From CAZEAP01 sp964510315 (GTDB lineage: Bacteria > Planctomycetota > Brocadiia > SM23-32): a stretch of DNA of 64,000 nt. Location: assembly GCA_964510315.1 (NCBI GenBank), contig CAZEAP010000009.1:51739-115738 (forward strand), given 5' to 3'. Both the position numbers and the translations under genes were made by a program. Each line of letters starts with the position of its first letter. Position 1 is the stretch's first letter. The notes beneath the pieces were generated by a model. The model was not told the DNA's origin. It saw nothing but the letters and a program-made list of their open reading frames with translations, and did no database searches. Positions 44,924-53,595 of the stretch are shown in pieces.

Positions 44924-47071
44924 ATGAAGAAAAGTGCAATTTGTCCGGGTCTCCGGCTGCTGCTCTGTTCGATGGGGCTGCTGTGCTGCCTCGGGGCGGC
45001 TCCGGCGCCGGAGCCGCCGGTGGAACCGCTCGATACGGCCCTCCGGCAGATATCACGCCTTCTGCCCTCGCCGGCGCGCGGGGATGCTCTCTCATACGTC
45101 GGCAAGCCAGAGCCCGCGGACTTGCTGGAGGGTTACGCGGCCCACATGCTGGCGGTCTGCCTGAGGCAGCGCGGCGTGAAGGCGGAGTTGATACCGGACC
45201 GGGGTCGGGCCGGAAGCCGGAAACTCCCCCAATGTTTCCTGCATATGCTCCGGCAGCGCCGGGCGGCCCTGTTCTTGCGCCCGGCCGCTTTCCTGGAGGG
45301 CGGTGAGAGGCGACTCTCGGTCACCACCTTCCACGTGGGCACAGGTCTGCAACTGGACAGTGCAGAACTCTTTTTCCACCTGCCCGAAAGCCTCAAGGTG
45401 CTGGTAGCCGGCGACCCGCAGAAACTCACCCCCGAGGACGCCAAATGGCTGGCCCTCTTCCAGCAGCTTTTTCCGGAACTCGACCACAGCGATGAGAATC
45501 TGCAGGAGGCGCTGCGGGAGGCCAGAGGTGACTACTTCTTCGAGGCAGGACTTTGGGAGGCGGCGGCCGACGTGTACCTGGACCGCTCCGGCGCCGGCCC
45601 TGACAGGCGTTTCGCCCGCGGCGTGATGGCTCTGCAATTTGCAGAGCAGCACCGCCGCGCGCGCCGAGAACTCCAGGCCGTACTAAACCGGCATCCCGAC
45701 AGCGGACCGCTCTACGCGCTGAACACCTGGCTTATGCTCCGGCAGCAGAGACCCGACGACGCCCTGGTAATGCGCGAGCAGGCGCGCCTGATTGACATGG
45801 CCCGGGAAGGCTATTATGTCTATGCGAGGGGCCTGATGGCTGTGGAGAACCAGAACCGGGAAGTTGCCGAGAGATCTCTGACCCGTGCCGCCGCACTGCT
45901 GGAGGACAAGCTGTTCGCCCAGAGCGAAGCAGCGCGATTCTTCTGGAACAGGGCCGAACTGGGGCGTGCCGTAAAGTACTACCGCCGCGCGACCGAAACG
46001 CCGGGTGCGACGGCCAGGACCTGGGGCGAACTCGGGATGGCGCTGGACGCCAACGGTCAGCCCGACGCCGCGATTGCGGCGCTGCGCCACGCGTTTCGCA
46101 GGCGGAACGACAGCCCCCTCATCACCCGGCACCTGGCTTCCCTGCTGAAGCGCAAAGGGCTGCACGAGGAAGCCCTGAAAGTCGCCCGGGGTGCTGCCGA
46201 GGCCAACCCGTGCAGTCCCGCACTGCTGGCGGCCTATGGCGACAGGGCTGCCGAGATGTGGCAAATCCAGACCGCCGAGGCGCAGTTCCGACGGGCGCTG
46301 GAGGTGGCCGAAGCCTTCCCCTACGGCCGGGCGCGTCTGGCCGAACTGCTGGCGCTGAGGCGACACTACAGGGAAGCAAGAGCGCTGCTGACGGAGTTGC
46401 TGGCCGACAAACCTGATTACCATCTGGCGCGTCTCCGTCTGGGCCAGGTCCTGGCGGAGTTGGGCCACACAGAGGAGGCCGTCGCCATCTTGAAGGAAGC
46501 CTCCAAAGACCCCGAATACGGGGGGGCGGCCCATCGCGCCCTGGCCGACGTCTTCGCCCGGGCCGGCAAACCTGAACAAGCCGTCCGCCAGGCCCAGATC
46601 GCCGTCTCCTGCGAGGCAAACGCCGACAATTACGCCGCCCTTTGTGAAGCTTTCCTGGAGGCCGGCCGAGTGGACAAAGCCGAAACGGCCGCCGGGGATG
46701 CCCTGGAGCGGGACGGGCGGTCTCCGCTCGCTCACCTGGCACTGGCCCGAGTTCACAAGGCGGCGGGGCGCCTGGACGAAGCACTCCGGGAGGCAGCCCG
46801 GGCCCTGGAACTTAACCCCTACCTTACGTCCGCCCTGCGGCTGAGCGGCGCGATACGACGCAGCAAAGGAGAGTTCAGCGAGTGTGCCGCGCTGTGGCGC
46901 CGCGCCCTGCGGCTGAACCCGTGGCACGCGGAGCTGCATTTCGATTTCTCCCGACTCGTGGGAGAGAAGCTCGCCGACCCCGAACTCGCCCTGGAGCACT
47001 ACGCCCGCTACCTGGAACTGGAACGGATGCGAGCCGAGGCGACCCGCGCGGCGCCCGCCACGCCTCGGTGA
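44924..47071 (+). CDS. Exported TPR-repeat protein
   Basis: A 715-aa protein. A signal peptide (LRLLLCSMGLLCCLGAAPAP) ends near residue 28; the Cys pair LLCC sits in the hydrophobic core but does not fit the lipobox well. The mature part is N-terminally mixed, then at least a dozen TPR-like helix pairs (about 210-690, with repeats such as AELGRAVKYYRRATETPG, GRLDEALREAARALELNPY). It probably mediates protein contacts in the periplasm. The frame extends upstream to 44861; the ATG at 44924 is the first that begins with a signal peptide. It precedes argJ by 33 bp. Confidence 0.7.
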   Translation: MKKSAICPGLRLLLCSMGLLCCLGAAPAPEPPVEPLDTALRQISRLLPSPARGDALSYVGKPEPADLLEGYAAHMLAVCLRQRGVKAELIPDRGRAGSRKLPQCFLHMLRQRRAALFLRPAAFLEGGERRLSVTTFHVGTGLQLDSAELFFHLPESLKVLVAGDPQKLTPEDAKWLALFQQLFPELDHSDENLQEALREARGDYFFEAGLWEAAADVYLDRSGAGPDRRFARGVMALQFAEQHRRARRELQAVLNRHPDSGPLYALNTWLMLRQQRPDDALVMREQARLIDMAREGYYVYARGLMAVENQNREVAERSLTRAAALLEDKLFAQSEAARFFWNRAELGRAVKYYRRATETPGATARTWGELGMALDANGQPDAAIAALRHAFRRRNDSPLITRHLASLLKRKGLHEEALKVARGAAEANPCSPALLAAYGDRAAEMWQIQTAEAQFRRALEVAEAFPYGRARLAELLALRRHYREARALLTELLADKPDYHLARLRLGQVLAELGHTEEAVAILKEASKDPEYGGAAHRALADVFARAGKPEQAVRQAQIAVSCEANADNYAALCEAFLEAGRVDKAETAAGDALERDGRSPLAHLALARVHKAAGRLDEALREAARALELNPYLTSALRLSGAIRRSKGEFSECAALWRRALRLNPWHAELHFDFSRLVGEKLADPELALEHYARYLELERMRAEATRAAPATPR

Positions 47072-47104
47072 AGCCGCACCGGCTCGGCGCAGAGGAGAAC
47101 CGAC

Positions 47105-48307
47105 ATGGAAATGATTGAAGACGGCGGATTCGTCTCGGCGGGAGGCTTCCGGGTCGGGTCGGCCCGCTGCGGACTGAAGCGCACGCCGGACGTGCCCGAC
47201 GTAGCGCTCCTGGTGAGCGATGGTCCCTCTCGGGCGGCAGGCGTGTTTACCACAAATTGCTTCGCCGCTGCTCCGGTCCGCTGGTGCCGGACGCTCCTGC
47301 CGGCATCCGACGTCCGGGCCGTCGCCGTCAACGCGGGCAACGCCAATGCCGCTACCGGGCGGCAGGGCGAGAAGGACGTCGAGCGCACCGCCGAAATGGT
47401 GGCCGGGATGCTGGACTGCGAGCCCGAACAGGTGCTGGTTGCCTCCACCGGGCATATCGGCACTCCCCTTCCCATGGACCGACTCAAGGAGGGACTGCGG
47501 CAAGCGGCGGGAGGGCTTTCCCAAAGCGCGGAAGCCGACCGCTCGGCGCAAATGGCCATCATGACAACCGACACCCGTCCCAAGGCCTGCGCGGTCCGGG
47601 CGAGCCTCCAGGGGCGCCCCTTCCTGGTGGGCGGCATGGCCAAAGGGGCGGGCATGATCTCTCCCCATCTGGCCACGACCCTGTGCTTCGTGTCCACCGA
47701 TGCCGATGTGCCGGCTGAACTGCTGAGGAAAATCCTCGGTCGGACCGCGGACGTAACCTTCAACCGGATCACGGTGGACGGCGACACCAGCACCAACGAC
47801 ACCATTCTGGTGCTGGCCGCTGGGACGGCCGGGGTTGAAATCCGGCCGGGCAGCGGCGGCTCGGAACTCTTCGCCCGGGCCCTGGAGCACGTGCTGAGAG
47901 AGCTTTCGCTGCGCATCGTGCGGGACGGCGAGGGAGCGACCAAAGTGCTTCGGGTGCTTGTCAAAGGGGCTAAAGATCGCGGCGAGGCCCACCGCGTGGC
48001 CCGCGCCGTCGCGGAATCGCAGTTGGTCAAGTGCGCCGTTCACGGCGAAGACCCCAACTGGGGGCGGGTGGCCTGTGCCGTCGGTTACAGCGGCGTGGAA
48101 GTGGTCCCCCGACGCACCGCCCTGTTCGTGGGAGACGTCTGCGTGCTAAGCCGGGGAGAGCCCACCGGGCGCGACGCGGCCGGAGCGATGAAGGGCGACC
48201 GGGTGACCGTAACCGTTGAACTGGGGCGCGGCGAAGCGGAGGACGAGGTGTGGACGTGCGACCTCAGCGAAGATTACGTCCGCGTCAACGGCGCCTACGA
48301 GCCCTGA
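47105..48307 (+). CDS. argJ: Glutamate N-acetyltransferase/amino-acid acetyltransferase ArgJ
   Basis: Recycles the acetyl group in arginine synthesis: N-acetylornithine plus glutamate to ornithine plus N-acetylglutamate. The 400 aa include the self-cleavage/nucleophile site KGAGMISPHLATTL (Thr in ATT), NAGNANAATG, MTTDTRPK and FNRITVDGDTSTNDT, and end VNGAYEP. The family cleaves itself into two chains at the ATT motif. No other arg genes are present. The ATG at 47105 is close behind the TPR gene, on the same strand. Confidence 0.93.
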   Translation: MEMIEDGGFVSAGGFRVGSARCGLKRTPDVPDVALLVSDGPSRAAGVFTTNCFAAAPVRWCRTLLPASDVRAVAVNAGNANAATGRQGEKDVERTAEMVAGMLDCEPEQVLVASTGHIGTPLPMDRLKEGLRQAAGGLSQSAEADRSAQMAIMTTDTRPKACAVRASLQGRPFLVGGMAKGAGMISPHLATTLCFVSTDADVPAELLRKILGRTADVTFNRITVDGDTSTNDTILVLAAGTAGVEIRPGSGGSELFARALEHVLRELSLRIVRDGEGATKVLRVLVKGAKDRGEAHRVARAVAESQLVKCAVHGEDPNWGRVACAVGYSGVEVVPRRTALFVGDVCVLSRGEPTGRDAAGAMKGDRVTVTVELGRGEAEDEVWTCDLSEDYVRVNGAYEP

Positions 48308-48308
48308 G

Positions 48309-48331
48309 CCGTGTCGCATTATGCGACACGG
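48309..48331. repeat. Perfect 10-bp-arm palindrome after argJ
   Basis: Arms CCGTGTCGCA and TGCGACACGG flank TTA, 2 nt after the argJ stop. It lacks a T-run, so it is not a simple terminator; it could be a regulator-binding inverted repeat or an mRNA-stabilising hairpin. Confidence 0.5.
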
Positions 48332-48498
48332 GTGACCGGCAGTGTTACAGGCTCCGGGCCTCTCCTCAGTGCCTCCAGGAACCCCGTCCAGACACGTTCC
48401 GTGCGAATCCCGTTGAGCGGCGCGCGGATTGACCGGCAGGGACTTCCCCCGGGCAAACGGCTTCCCCGCTCGGAATGAGCTTTGCACAACTAAGGGCG

Positions 48499-48590
48499 GG
48501 AGGCTGCTGCCGGGTTTCTCTGGAGGCGGTGCACCATTTCCCCCTCCACCGCCCCGGACATCGGCCAGCCTCCTTATTTTTCTCTTTCGG
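48499..48590 (+). terminator. Large nested hairpin with T-rich tail, probable terminator or small RNA
   Basis: Outer stem GGAGGCTG (48499-48506) with CAGCCTCC (48566-48573), middle CCGGG (48510-48514) with CCCGG (48553-48557), inner GGCGGTG (48525-48531) with CACCGCC (48547-48553), then TTATTTTTCTCTTT. The gap 48308-48628 holds no supported gene. It probably ends transcription of argJ; a structured RNA cannot be excluded. Confidence 0.45.
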
Positions 48591-48628
48591 CCGGGCTTTC
48601 GGCAAGCCGTCGCTTCCGGGACGCGACC

Positions 48629-49906
48629 TCAGGGCGGCTGCTCCTCGGCGGTTCGAAGCGCCTCGATCAGGGCGGAGAGCCGGTTGCCCCATATCTTCAG
48701 GTCGCGCTGGAACTCGCGCAGCGCCCCCGCCCAGTGATTTCGTGACCCCGTGACGGCGGGCCCTCGCTTTGCGACTTCTTCGTAAAGGGCCAGGACCCGC
48801 CGGCCGCAGCGGTCCACCGAGAAAGGGCTGGCCGACTGCCGGGCGCGACGCGGCAGCGATTCGGGCTCCTCCTCGGCGCGTTCGGCCACCCAGCTCAGCC
48901 CTCCCGCGAAGGCGTCCTCGTCCTCTTCCTGGATCAGCCGGCCGTTCTCTCCGTCCCGCACCACCTCGCGCGTCCCGGGTGCGTCCAGCGCGACCAGCGG
49001 GCAGCCGGCGGCCAGCGCTTCGACCAACACCATGCCCTGGGTCTCGGTGTTGGAGGCGAACGCGAAGGCGTCCATGGCGTGATAGGCATCCACCAATTCC
49101 TGCCCGGTGGTCTTGCCGGCGAAGCTGCAGCGGTCGGCGACGCCCATCTCCTCGCACATCTTCCGCATACTGTTCTCGGCGGGGCCATAGCCCACAACCA
49201 GGAAGTGAGCCGCCTGGTTGCGCCTCAGGTAACGCGCCACGGCCTGCACAAGGAAACCCACGTTCTTCTCCGGTGCCAGCCGGCTGACGGTGCCGCAAAG
49301 GAAACAACCCGCCGGGATACCGAACCTTTCCCGGGCCGCGGCGCGGTCACCTTCCGCGTACTTCTGAAGGTCCACTCCCGTCGGGATGGCCTCTATGGGC
49401 GTTTCGACCCCCCTCTCCTTCAGCAACTGCCGGATGCTTTCGCTGGGGGCGATCACCTGGTCGGCCAGCTCGCAGTAGCCGGTTCCCAACCGCGCAGCGA
49501 ATCTCCGAGCGGGGGCGCTGTCTCGCCGGACGTAATGGGCGTAGAACTCATAGCGTGTGTGATGCGTGAAGACCAATGGCACCAGGTGTTGGGCGGCCAC
49601 GCGTAGAGCCATCGATCCCAGCATGTAAGGATGGTGAGAGTGGATGATGTCCGGCTGCAGTTCCCGCACCGTCTCCTCCACCATGCTTTGCACGGGCAGG
49701 GGGAAAGAGACGCCCATGTCGGTCACGTCCTGAATAGCCGGTATCCGCAGCACCCCGGTGTCTTCTTCCGGTCGATCCTCCCACTCGGGAGCAACAACGA
49801 GCACTCGATGTCCCCGTTCCCTGAAGCTGGTGGTGAAGCGTTCCACCGAGTGGGCCACCCCGCCGACGTGTGGGGGGTATACGTTGGTAAACATGGCGAT
49901 CTTCAT
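48629..49906 (-). CDS. Glycosyltransferase, GT4 family (GT-B)
   Basis: A 425-aa cytoplasmic or membrane-associated glycosyltransferase. It begins MKIAMFTNVYPPHVGGVAHSV, has the GT4 contacts TGVDLQKYAEGDR, GTVSRLAPEKNVG, VVGYGPAENSM, and the E-x7-E-type motif ETQGMVLVEALAAGCPLVA. The ATG at 49906 has AAAGGAG upstream, and the stop of the TVP38-like gene overlaps it by 4 bp. The open frame runs far upstream to 50551, inside that gene's coding region. It may build a lipid-linked or surface glycan; the acceptor is unknown. Confidence 0.88.
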   Translation of the reverse strand: MKIAMFTNVYPPHVGGVAHSVERFTTSFRERGHRVLVVAPEWEDRPEEDTGVLRIPAIQDVTDMGVSFPLPVQSMVEETVRELQPDIIHSHHPYMLGSMALRVAAQHLVPLVFTHHTRYEFYAHYVRRDSAPARRFAARLGTGYCELADQVIAPSESIRQLLKERGVETPIEAIPTGVDLQKYAEGDRAAARERFGIPAGCFLCGTVSRLAPEKNVGFLVQAVARYLRRNQAAHFLVVGYGPAENSMRKMCEEMGVADRCSFAGKTTGQELVDAYHAMDAFAFASNTETQGMVLVEALAAGCPLVALDAPGTREVVRDGENGRLIQEEDEDAFAGGLSWVAERAEEEPESLPRRARQSASPFSVDRCGRRVLALYEEVAKRGPAVTGSRNHWAGALREFQRDLKIWGNRLSALIEALRTAEEQPP

Positions 49907-50721
49907 GGGTGGCTCCTTTGCGCACCACCCGGCTCGTGGCGCCGCTGTTCTTCGGCGCTCTCCTCCTCCATCCGATCCGCCGCCCTCAGAAGGGCCTTGC
50001 GGGCAAAGTGCCCTATGAGCACCACCGCCACGGCAGTCCCCGCCAGACCAATCCAGTAAGGCCAGGACGGCTGCACCCGCCCGGAAGTCTCCACCGTGAC
50101 TTCCGCGAGGTCGCGCAGTCCCGTGCCGATGTAAACGCACAAAAATGTGCCCGGCAGCATGCCCAGCGCGGTAGTCCAGAGGAAGCGCCAAAGACCAACC
50201 TGAAGCGCCCCGTAGAAGTAGCTGAGGAATGCGAAAGGGGTGAGCGGGCTCATGCGCGTCAGCAGCAGGACCTTCTTTCCGTCCGCCCGAGTCGCGCGAC
50301 GCACGATCGCCAACGGGCGCACCCTCCTGGCGTAGTGCATCACCCGCCGCGCCAGCAGGAGTCTGGAAACGCCGTAGCTGGCCAGCGCACCCACGGTGCT
50401 TCCCACGACGGCCACGGCCATGCCGCCGGGCAGGCCGTAGATGAAACCGGCGCCGAAAGTGAAAACCGAAGTGGGCAGGATCAGCAGCGAAGTCAGTACG
50501 TAGCCGGCCGTTATGAACAGCGGACCCAACCAGCCCACCTTCCCCGCCCACTTCAGCAGATCCCGCGCGATCTCATCGAGCGGCAGGAACAGCCCCGTCA
50601 CCGCCAGCGCAACCAAGACCAATCCGGGCCAGACGAGGGGCAGGAAACGAACCCAGCCCGGCCTTGCCCCATCCTGGGTCTGCCTTTCGGGAGCGGTTGC
50701 CGGCTGGCGGTTCTCACTCAC
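49903..50721 (-). CDS. TVP38/TMEM64 (DedA-superfamily) membrane protein
   Basis: A 272-aa inner-membrane protein with about six helices. LILPTSVFTFGAGFIYGLPGG and LLTRMSPLTPFAFLSYFYGA (cited in part) carry the family's conserved Gly/Pro/Arg features; a reentrant region is expected. Family members are linked to lipid flipping, including undecaprenyl carriers, a plausible fit beside a glycosyltransferase (inference). Start and stop overlap the neighbouring genes by 4 bp each (ATGA), so the three genes are translationally coupled. Confidence 0.85.
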   Translation of the reverse strand: MSENRQPATAPERQTQDGARPGWVRFLPLVWPGLVLVALAVTGLFLPLDEIARDLLKWAGKVGWLGPLFITAGYVLTSLLILPTSVFTFGAGFIYGLPGGMAVAVVGSTVGALASYGVSRLLLARRVMHYARRVRPLAIVRRATRADGKKVLLLTRMSPLTPFAFLSYFYGALQVGLWRFLWTTALGMLPGTFLCVYIGTGLRDLAEVTVETSGRVQPSWPYWIGLAGTAVAVVLIGHFARKALLRAADRMEEESAEEQRRHEPGGAQRSHP

Positions 50722-52991
50722 TCTATAGGCCTTAGTAGAACTGAACCGGCGCGACCGCCCTCCGGTCGTTTGAGCAACATTCCAGGTACGGCCACGACCA
50801 GTTCCGGGGGCTCCCCGTACCAGGCGGCTTCCCAGCGGAGGTGCGCCTTCTGGGTGCCCGGCTCCTCGGCAACTTCAACGGTCACCTCTCCCCAGGGCGT
50901 CCACGTCGGCCCCAGGCGCAGCGGCTCACCGCCCCGGCGCCACTCGGGCGAGATACCACTGCCGAGCAGCAGGCGGTCGCGCTCCTCCCGCACGAACATG
51001 TTCCGCAGCATCATGACCCACTCGGCCGCCGCCCACACGTGCTGTCCATCGCCCATGCAGCCGCCTCCGGTGTGGGGGTGCACGGCCTCGGGCCATTGGC
51101 CGGTGGAGGAAGCCAGGTCGGCCACTGCCTCCACCAGCGCCATGAACCGCTCGTCGCCCGCTCTCAGCAATACCTGGGCGATGTGAAGGGTCAGGTATAC
51201 ATTCAGCCCGGAGTGAATCATGTCCTGGAAAAACGCGCCGTCGACCATGCAGTGCCCGAGCAGGTAATCGGCCGTGGCCGTCAGGCGCTCGTCCTCGGGC
51301 CCGAACAGCCCCAGCGGATAACCGGCCACCAACGAACCGACCGCCCCCGAGTCCATCCGCCGGTAGGGAGAGGCGGCCATGCCCGGATGCCGCCGAACGT
51401 AGCGGGACTCCTCCAGACTGCGTTCGATGCAATCCATGAGGCCGTCGGCGGCCCCGTGGAACCGTTCCGCATAGGCAGCTTCGCCCCATTCGGTGCACAG
51501 ACGAGCGGCAGACCGCAGCCCGGCCACCGACCAGAAGTCGTCCCAGTAGTAATAATCGGTGTTGCCCAGGTGTTCGGCGCTGAAGCCGGCCGGGAGCAGG
51601 CCGGCATGGAGGGCTTCACCGTCCGGGCTCGTGCGTTTGCGCTGTATCCAGCGGGCGGCCCGGATGACGGGCCGGGCCCACTCTTCCACCAGCGGCCGCC
51701 CGGTCAGTCGACGCATCCGCCACAGCGCCCACAGCACCTCGCCGTTGCTGTCCCACTCTCCTTGCTGAGAGCGGAAGTAGCCGGCCGTCGACTGGCGGTC
51801 TTGCCAGCGGTCCGTCACGTCCCCGGCGGTTTCATGAAGCCCGACCGTCAGGAGGGCATTCAGCATGAGGGCGGCATCCCGGAACCAGAACCGCCGGTAA
51901 GTGAAGGGACCGGGATAAGCGTCTCCGGGCGACATCAGCACCAGGGAGCGAACGGCTGCGTTGAAGAGGAACTCCATCCGATCGTCGGGGAGTTCCGCCC
52001 GGCAGGTGCCCTCCAGTGCGTCCGCCCATGGCGTCGTCCGCCCGCGCGGAAGCAGCGGCTCGGCCCCCTGGTCCTGTGCCAGGTCAATCTCGACGGTGAC
52101 CTCCCGCGCCGCGCCGCCCTGAAGCGAGTAGAGCGCCGCCGTTGTTGCCAGGCCCGCCTTGCAGGAGGCCGAATCCTCATTGAGTCGATCGAACATCCGC
52201 AAGTGTACGTCGCCGGCTTCGTAGGTAGAAGTCGGATGCCGGTCGGGGGGTTCGGAGAGCACGACGTCCACCTCACCGTTTACGCACCAGGTCCGCCCGT
52301 CCTCGGCCAACTCCAGCTCGTCTATGGCGCTGACCCCCTCCGGATTGAACGGCCGAAGCGCGACGGCCAGCCACGCCGGTCCGGGGGAGTCATCATGGGC
52401 CGTGCAGCGGACGCGGCATACCGGCGCCTCCCCCAACAACTCGACCCAGGTTCTGGTTCTCAAGCGGCCGGCGGAGTCGGAGACTCTGGTCTCGACTTCC
52501 AGGTTGTCCGGACCCAGATGCAGCTTCTGGTCCGCCTCCCCGCAGCGGGCCGGCAACAGGTCCTGCCCATCCCGCCGCAGCAGCCAGGCATCGACCGACC
52601 AGCCGTCGAAAAGCGGCGTGACGAGCCCCCGCGGATCGACAATTGGGAACGCGCGGCAGCCCGGCAGGCCCACCGCCGTCCAGTTCCGGTGCGTCAGGTT
52701 GACATGGGTAACGGAAAACGCCCGGGGTAAAAACGAGCGATCCTCGGGATCAAACTGACGGAAGACCCAGTAGGGCCAGACCCAGTCGAGGTTGTGCTGG
52801 ATGACCTGGGCATTCACCAGGCCGCGCGCGTGCAGCAGCAACGCATTGCGTAGCAGCTCGATGGGCACCGTGACCTCGGACGGCTGGCCGAAGCTTGTCA
52901 GCCGCGAGATGAGGGCGATGGGATCAAGGAAGCCATGCCTCTTCGCCAGCCAGCGCACCAGGGACTTCCACGGAATCAACCCGAAGCCCAT
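50718..52991 (-). CDS. Six-hairpin glycosidase-like protein
   Basis: A 757-aa protein without a signal peptide, combining a beta-rich N-terminal region (about 60-330) and an (alpha/alpha)6-type C-terminal domain (about 360-700). RRFWFRDAALMLNALLTVG, DYYYWDDFWSVAGLRSAARL and GQHVWAAAEWVMMLRNMF resemble GH15/GH94-like amylase/phosphorylase folds. Which sugar it acts on is unclear. The ATG at 52991 has GGGGAG upstream and replaces a start at 53066. It heads the three-gene operon with the TVP38-like and GT4 genes. Confidence 0.7.
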   Translation of the reverse strand: MGFGLIPWKSLVRWLAKRHGFLDPIALISRLTSFGQPSEVTVPIELLRNALLLHARGLVNAQVIQHNLDWVWPYWVFRQFDPEDRSFLPRAFSVTHVNLTHRNWTAVGLPGCRAFPIVDPRGLVTPLFDGWSVDAWLLRRDGQDLLPARCGEADQKLHLGPDNLEVETRVSDSAGRLRTRTWVELLGEAPVCRVRCTAHDDSPGPAWLAVALRPFNPEGVSAIDELELAEDGRTWCVNGEVDVVLSEPPDRHPTSTYEAGDVHLRMFDRLNEDSASCKAGLATTAALYSLQGGAAREVTVEIDLAQDQGAEPLLPRGRTTPWADALEGTCRAELPDDRMEFLFNAAVRSLVLMSPGDAYPGPFTYRRFWFRDAALMLNALLTVGLHETAGDVTDRWQDRQSTAGYFRSQQGEWDSNGEVLWALWRMRRLTGRPLVEEWARPVIRAARWIQRKRTSPDGEALHAGLLPAGFSAEHLGNTDYYYWDDFWSVAGLRSAARLCTEWGEAAYAERFHGAADGLMDCIERSLEESRYVRRHPGMAASPYRRMDSGAVGSLVAGYPLGLFGPEDERLTATADYLLGHCMVDGAFFQDMIHSGLNVYLTLHIAQVLLRAGDERFMALVEAVADLASSTGQWPEAVHPHTGGGCMGDGQHVWAAAEWVMMLRNMFVREERDRLLLGSGISPEWRRGGEPLRLGPTWTPWGEVTVEVAEEPGTQKAHLRWEAAWYGEPPELVVAVPGMLLKRPEGGRAGSVLLRPIE

Positions 52992-53149
52992 GTCTCCCCT
53001 CGGTTTATGACTGATATGTGACAGGCGGCCCTCGGTCCGGGCTCTGACGGCCAGACCCAAACCCACCGCACGAACAGCGGCCCCGCCCCGGGCCGCTGTG
53101 TATGCATGCTAAGGCAGTATTGCGCGGCGGGCAAGCGCACAGTTCCTTA

Positions 53150-53404
53150 TCAGCAGCGGTCGTCCTCTTCCCTGGCCTTGCGCACTATGACGATGACCGG
53201 CCGGCGACAGTCCTTGATGATACTCTCGTGGGCCTCGGGGAAATGCCGGGCGTACTGCTCCGCCCAGTCCCCCTCCACTTCTTCCTCCGACTCGCGGAAT
53301 CGCAGAAGGGTTACTTCGATCTCGGACTCCCCCACCAGCCAGCCATCGTAGCGTGGCACCTCGGCGTGGGGGTCGCAAACCCCGGAGGCGGGACCTCCTT
53401 TCAA
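53150..53404 (-). CDS. Small hypothetical protein
   Basis: An 84-aa frame with protein-like composition (EIEVTLLRFRESEEEVEG, CRRPVIVIVRKAREEDD). The start is uncertain: TTG at 53404 has AAAGGAGG inside the coding sequence rather than before it, while GTG at 53359 lacks a ribosome site. The role is unknown; it may be a chance frame. Confidence 0.35.
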   Translation of the reverse strand: MKGGPASGVCDPHAEVPRYDGWLVGESEIEVTLLRFRESEEEVEGDWAEQYARHFPEAHESIIKDCRRPVIVIVRKAREEDDRC

Positions 53405-53595
53405 CTAAAGTCGACTCTCCGCCACAGTGCCTTCTCCGCTGACCCGTCGGCACAAAACCTGCGCCTTTCTCTTTCCCCCCGGGCCATCGACCGGTAGCCT
53501 TCGGCTCCCTGCCGGAATGCTCAACCTGGGAGTGGACCGCCAAAGTTGGTGCAGCCGCTCATTCTCTGCCTCCAGGGAAGCGTCTCCGGGAAGGT

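Noticed and set aside
45683..48043. 786-aa frame opposite the TPR gene and argJ
   Set aside because: Runs across two real genes on the other strand with no motif of its own.
48499..48590. SRP (4.5S) RNA candidate
   Set aside because: The conserved GGAA tetraloop and asymmetric loop sequence are absent.
49907..50551. Upstream extension of the glycosyltransferase frame to 640 aa
   Set aside because: It lies inside the TVP38-like gene; the ATG at 49906 has a strong ribosome site and a typical GT4 start.
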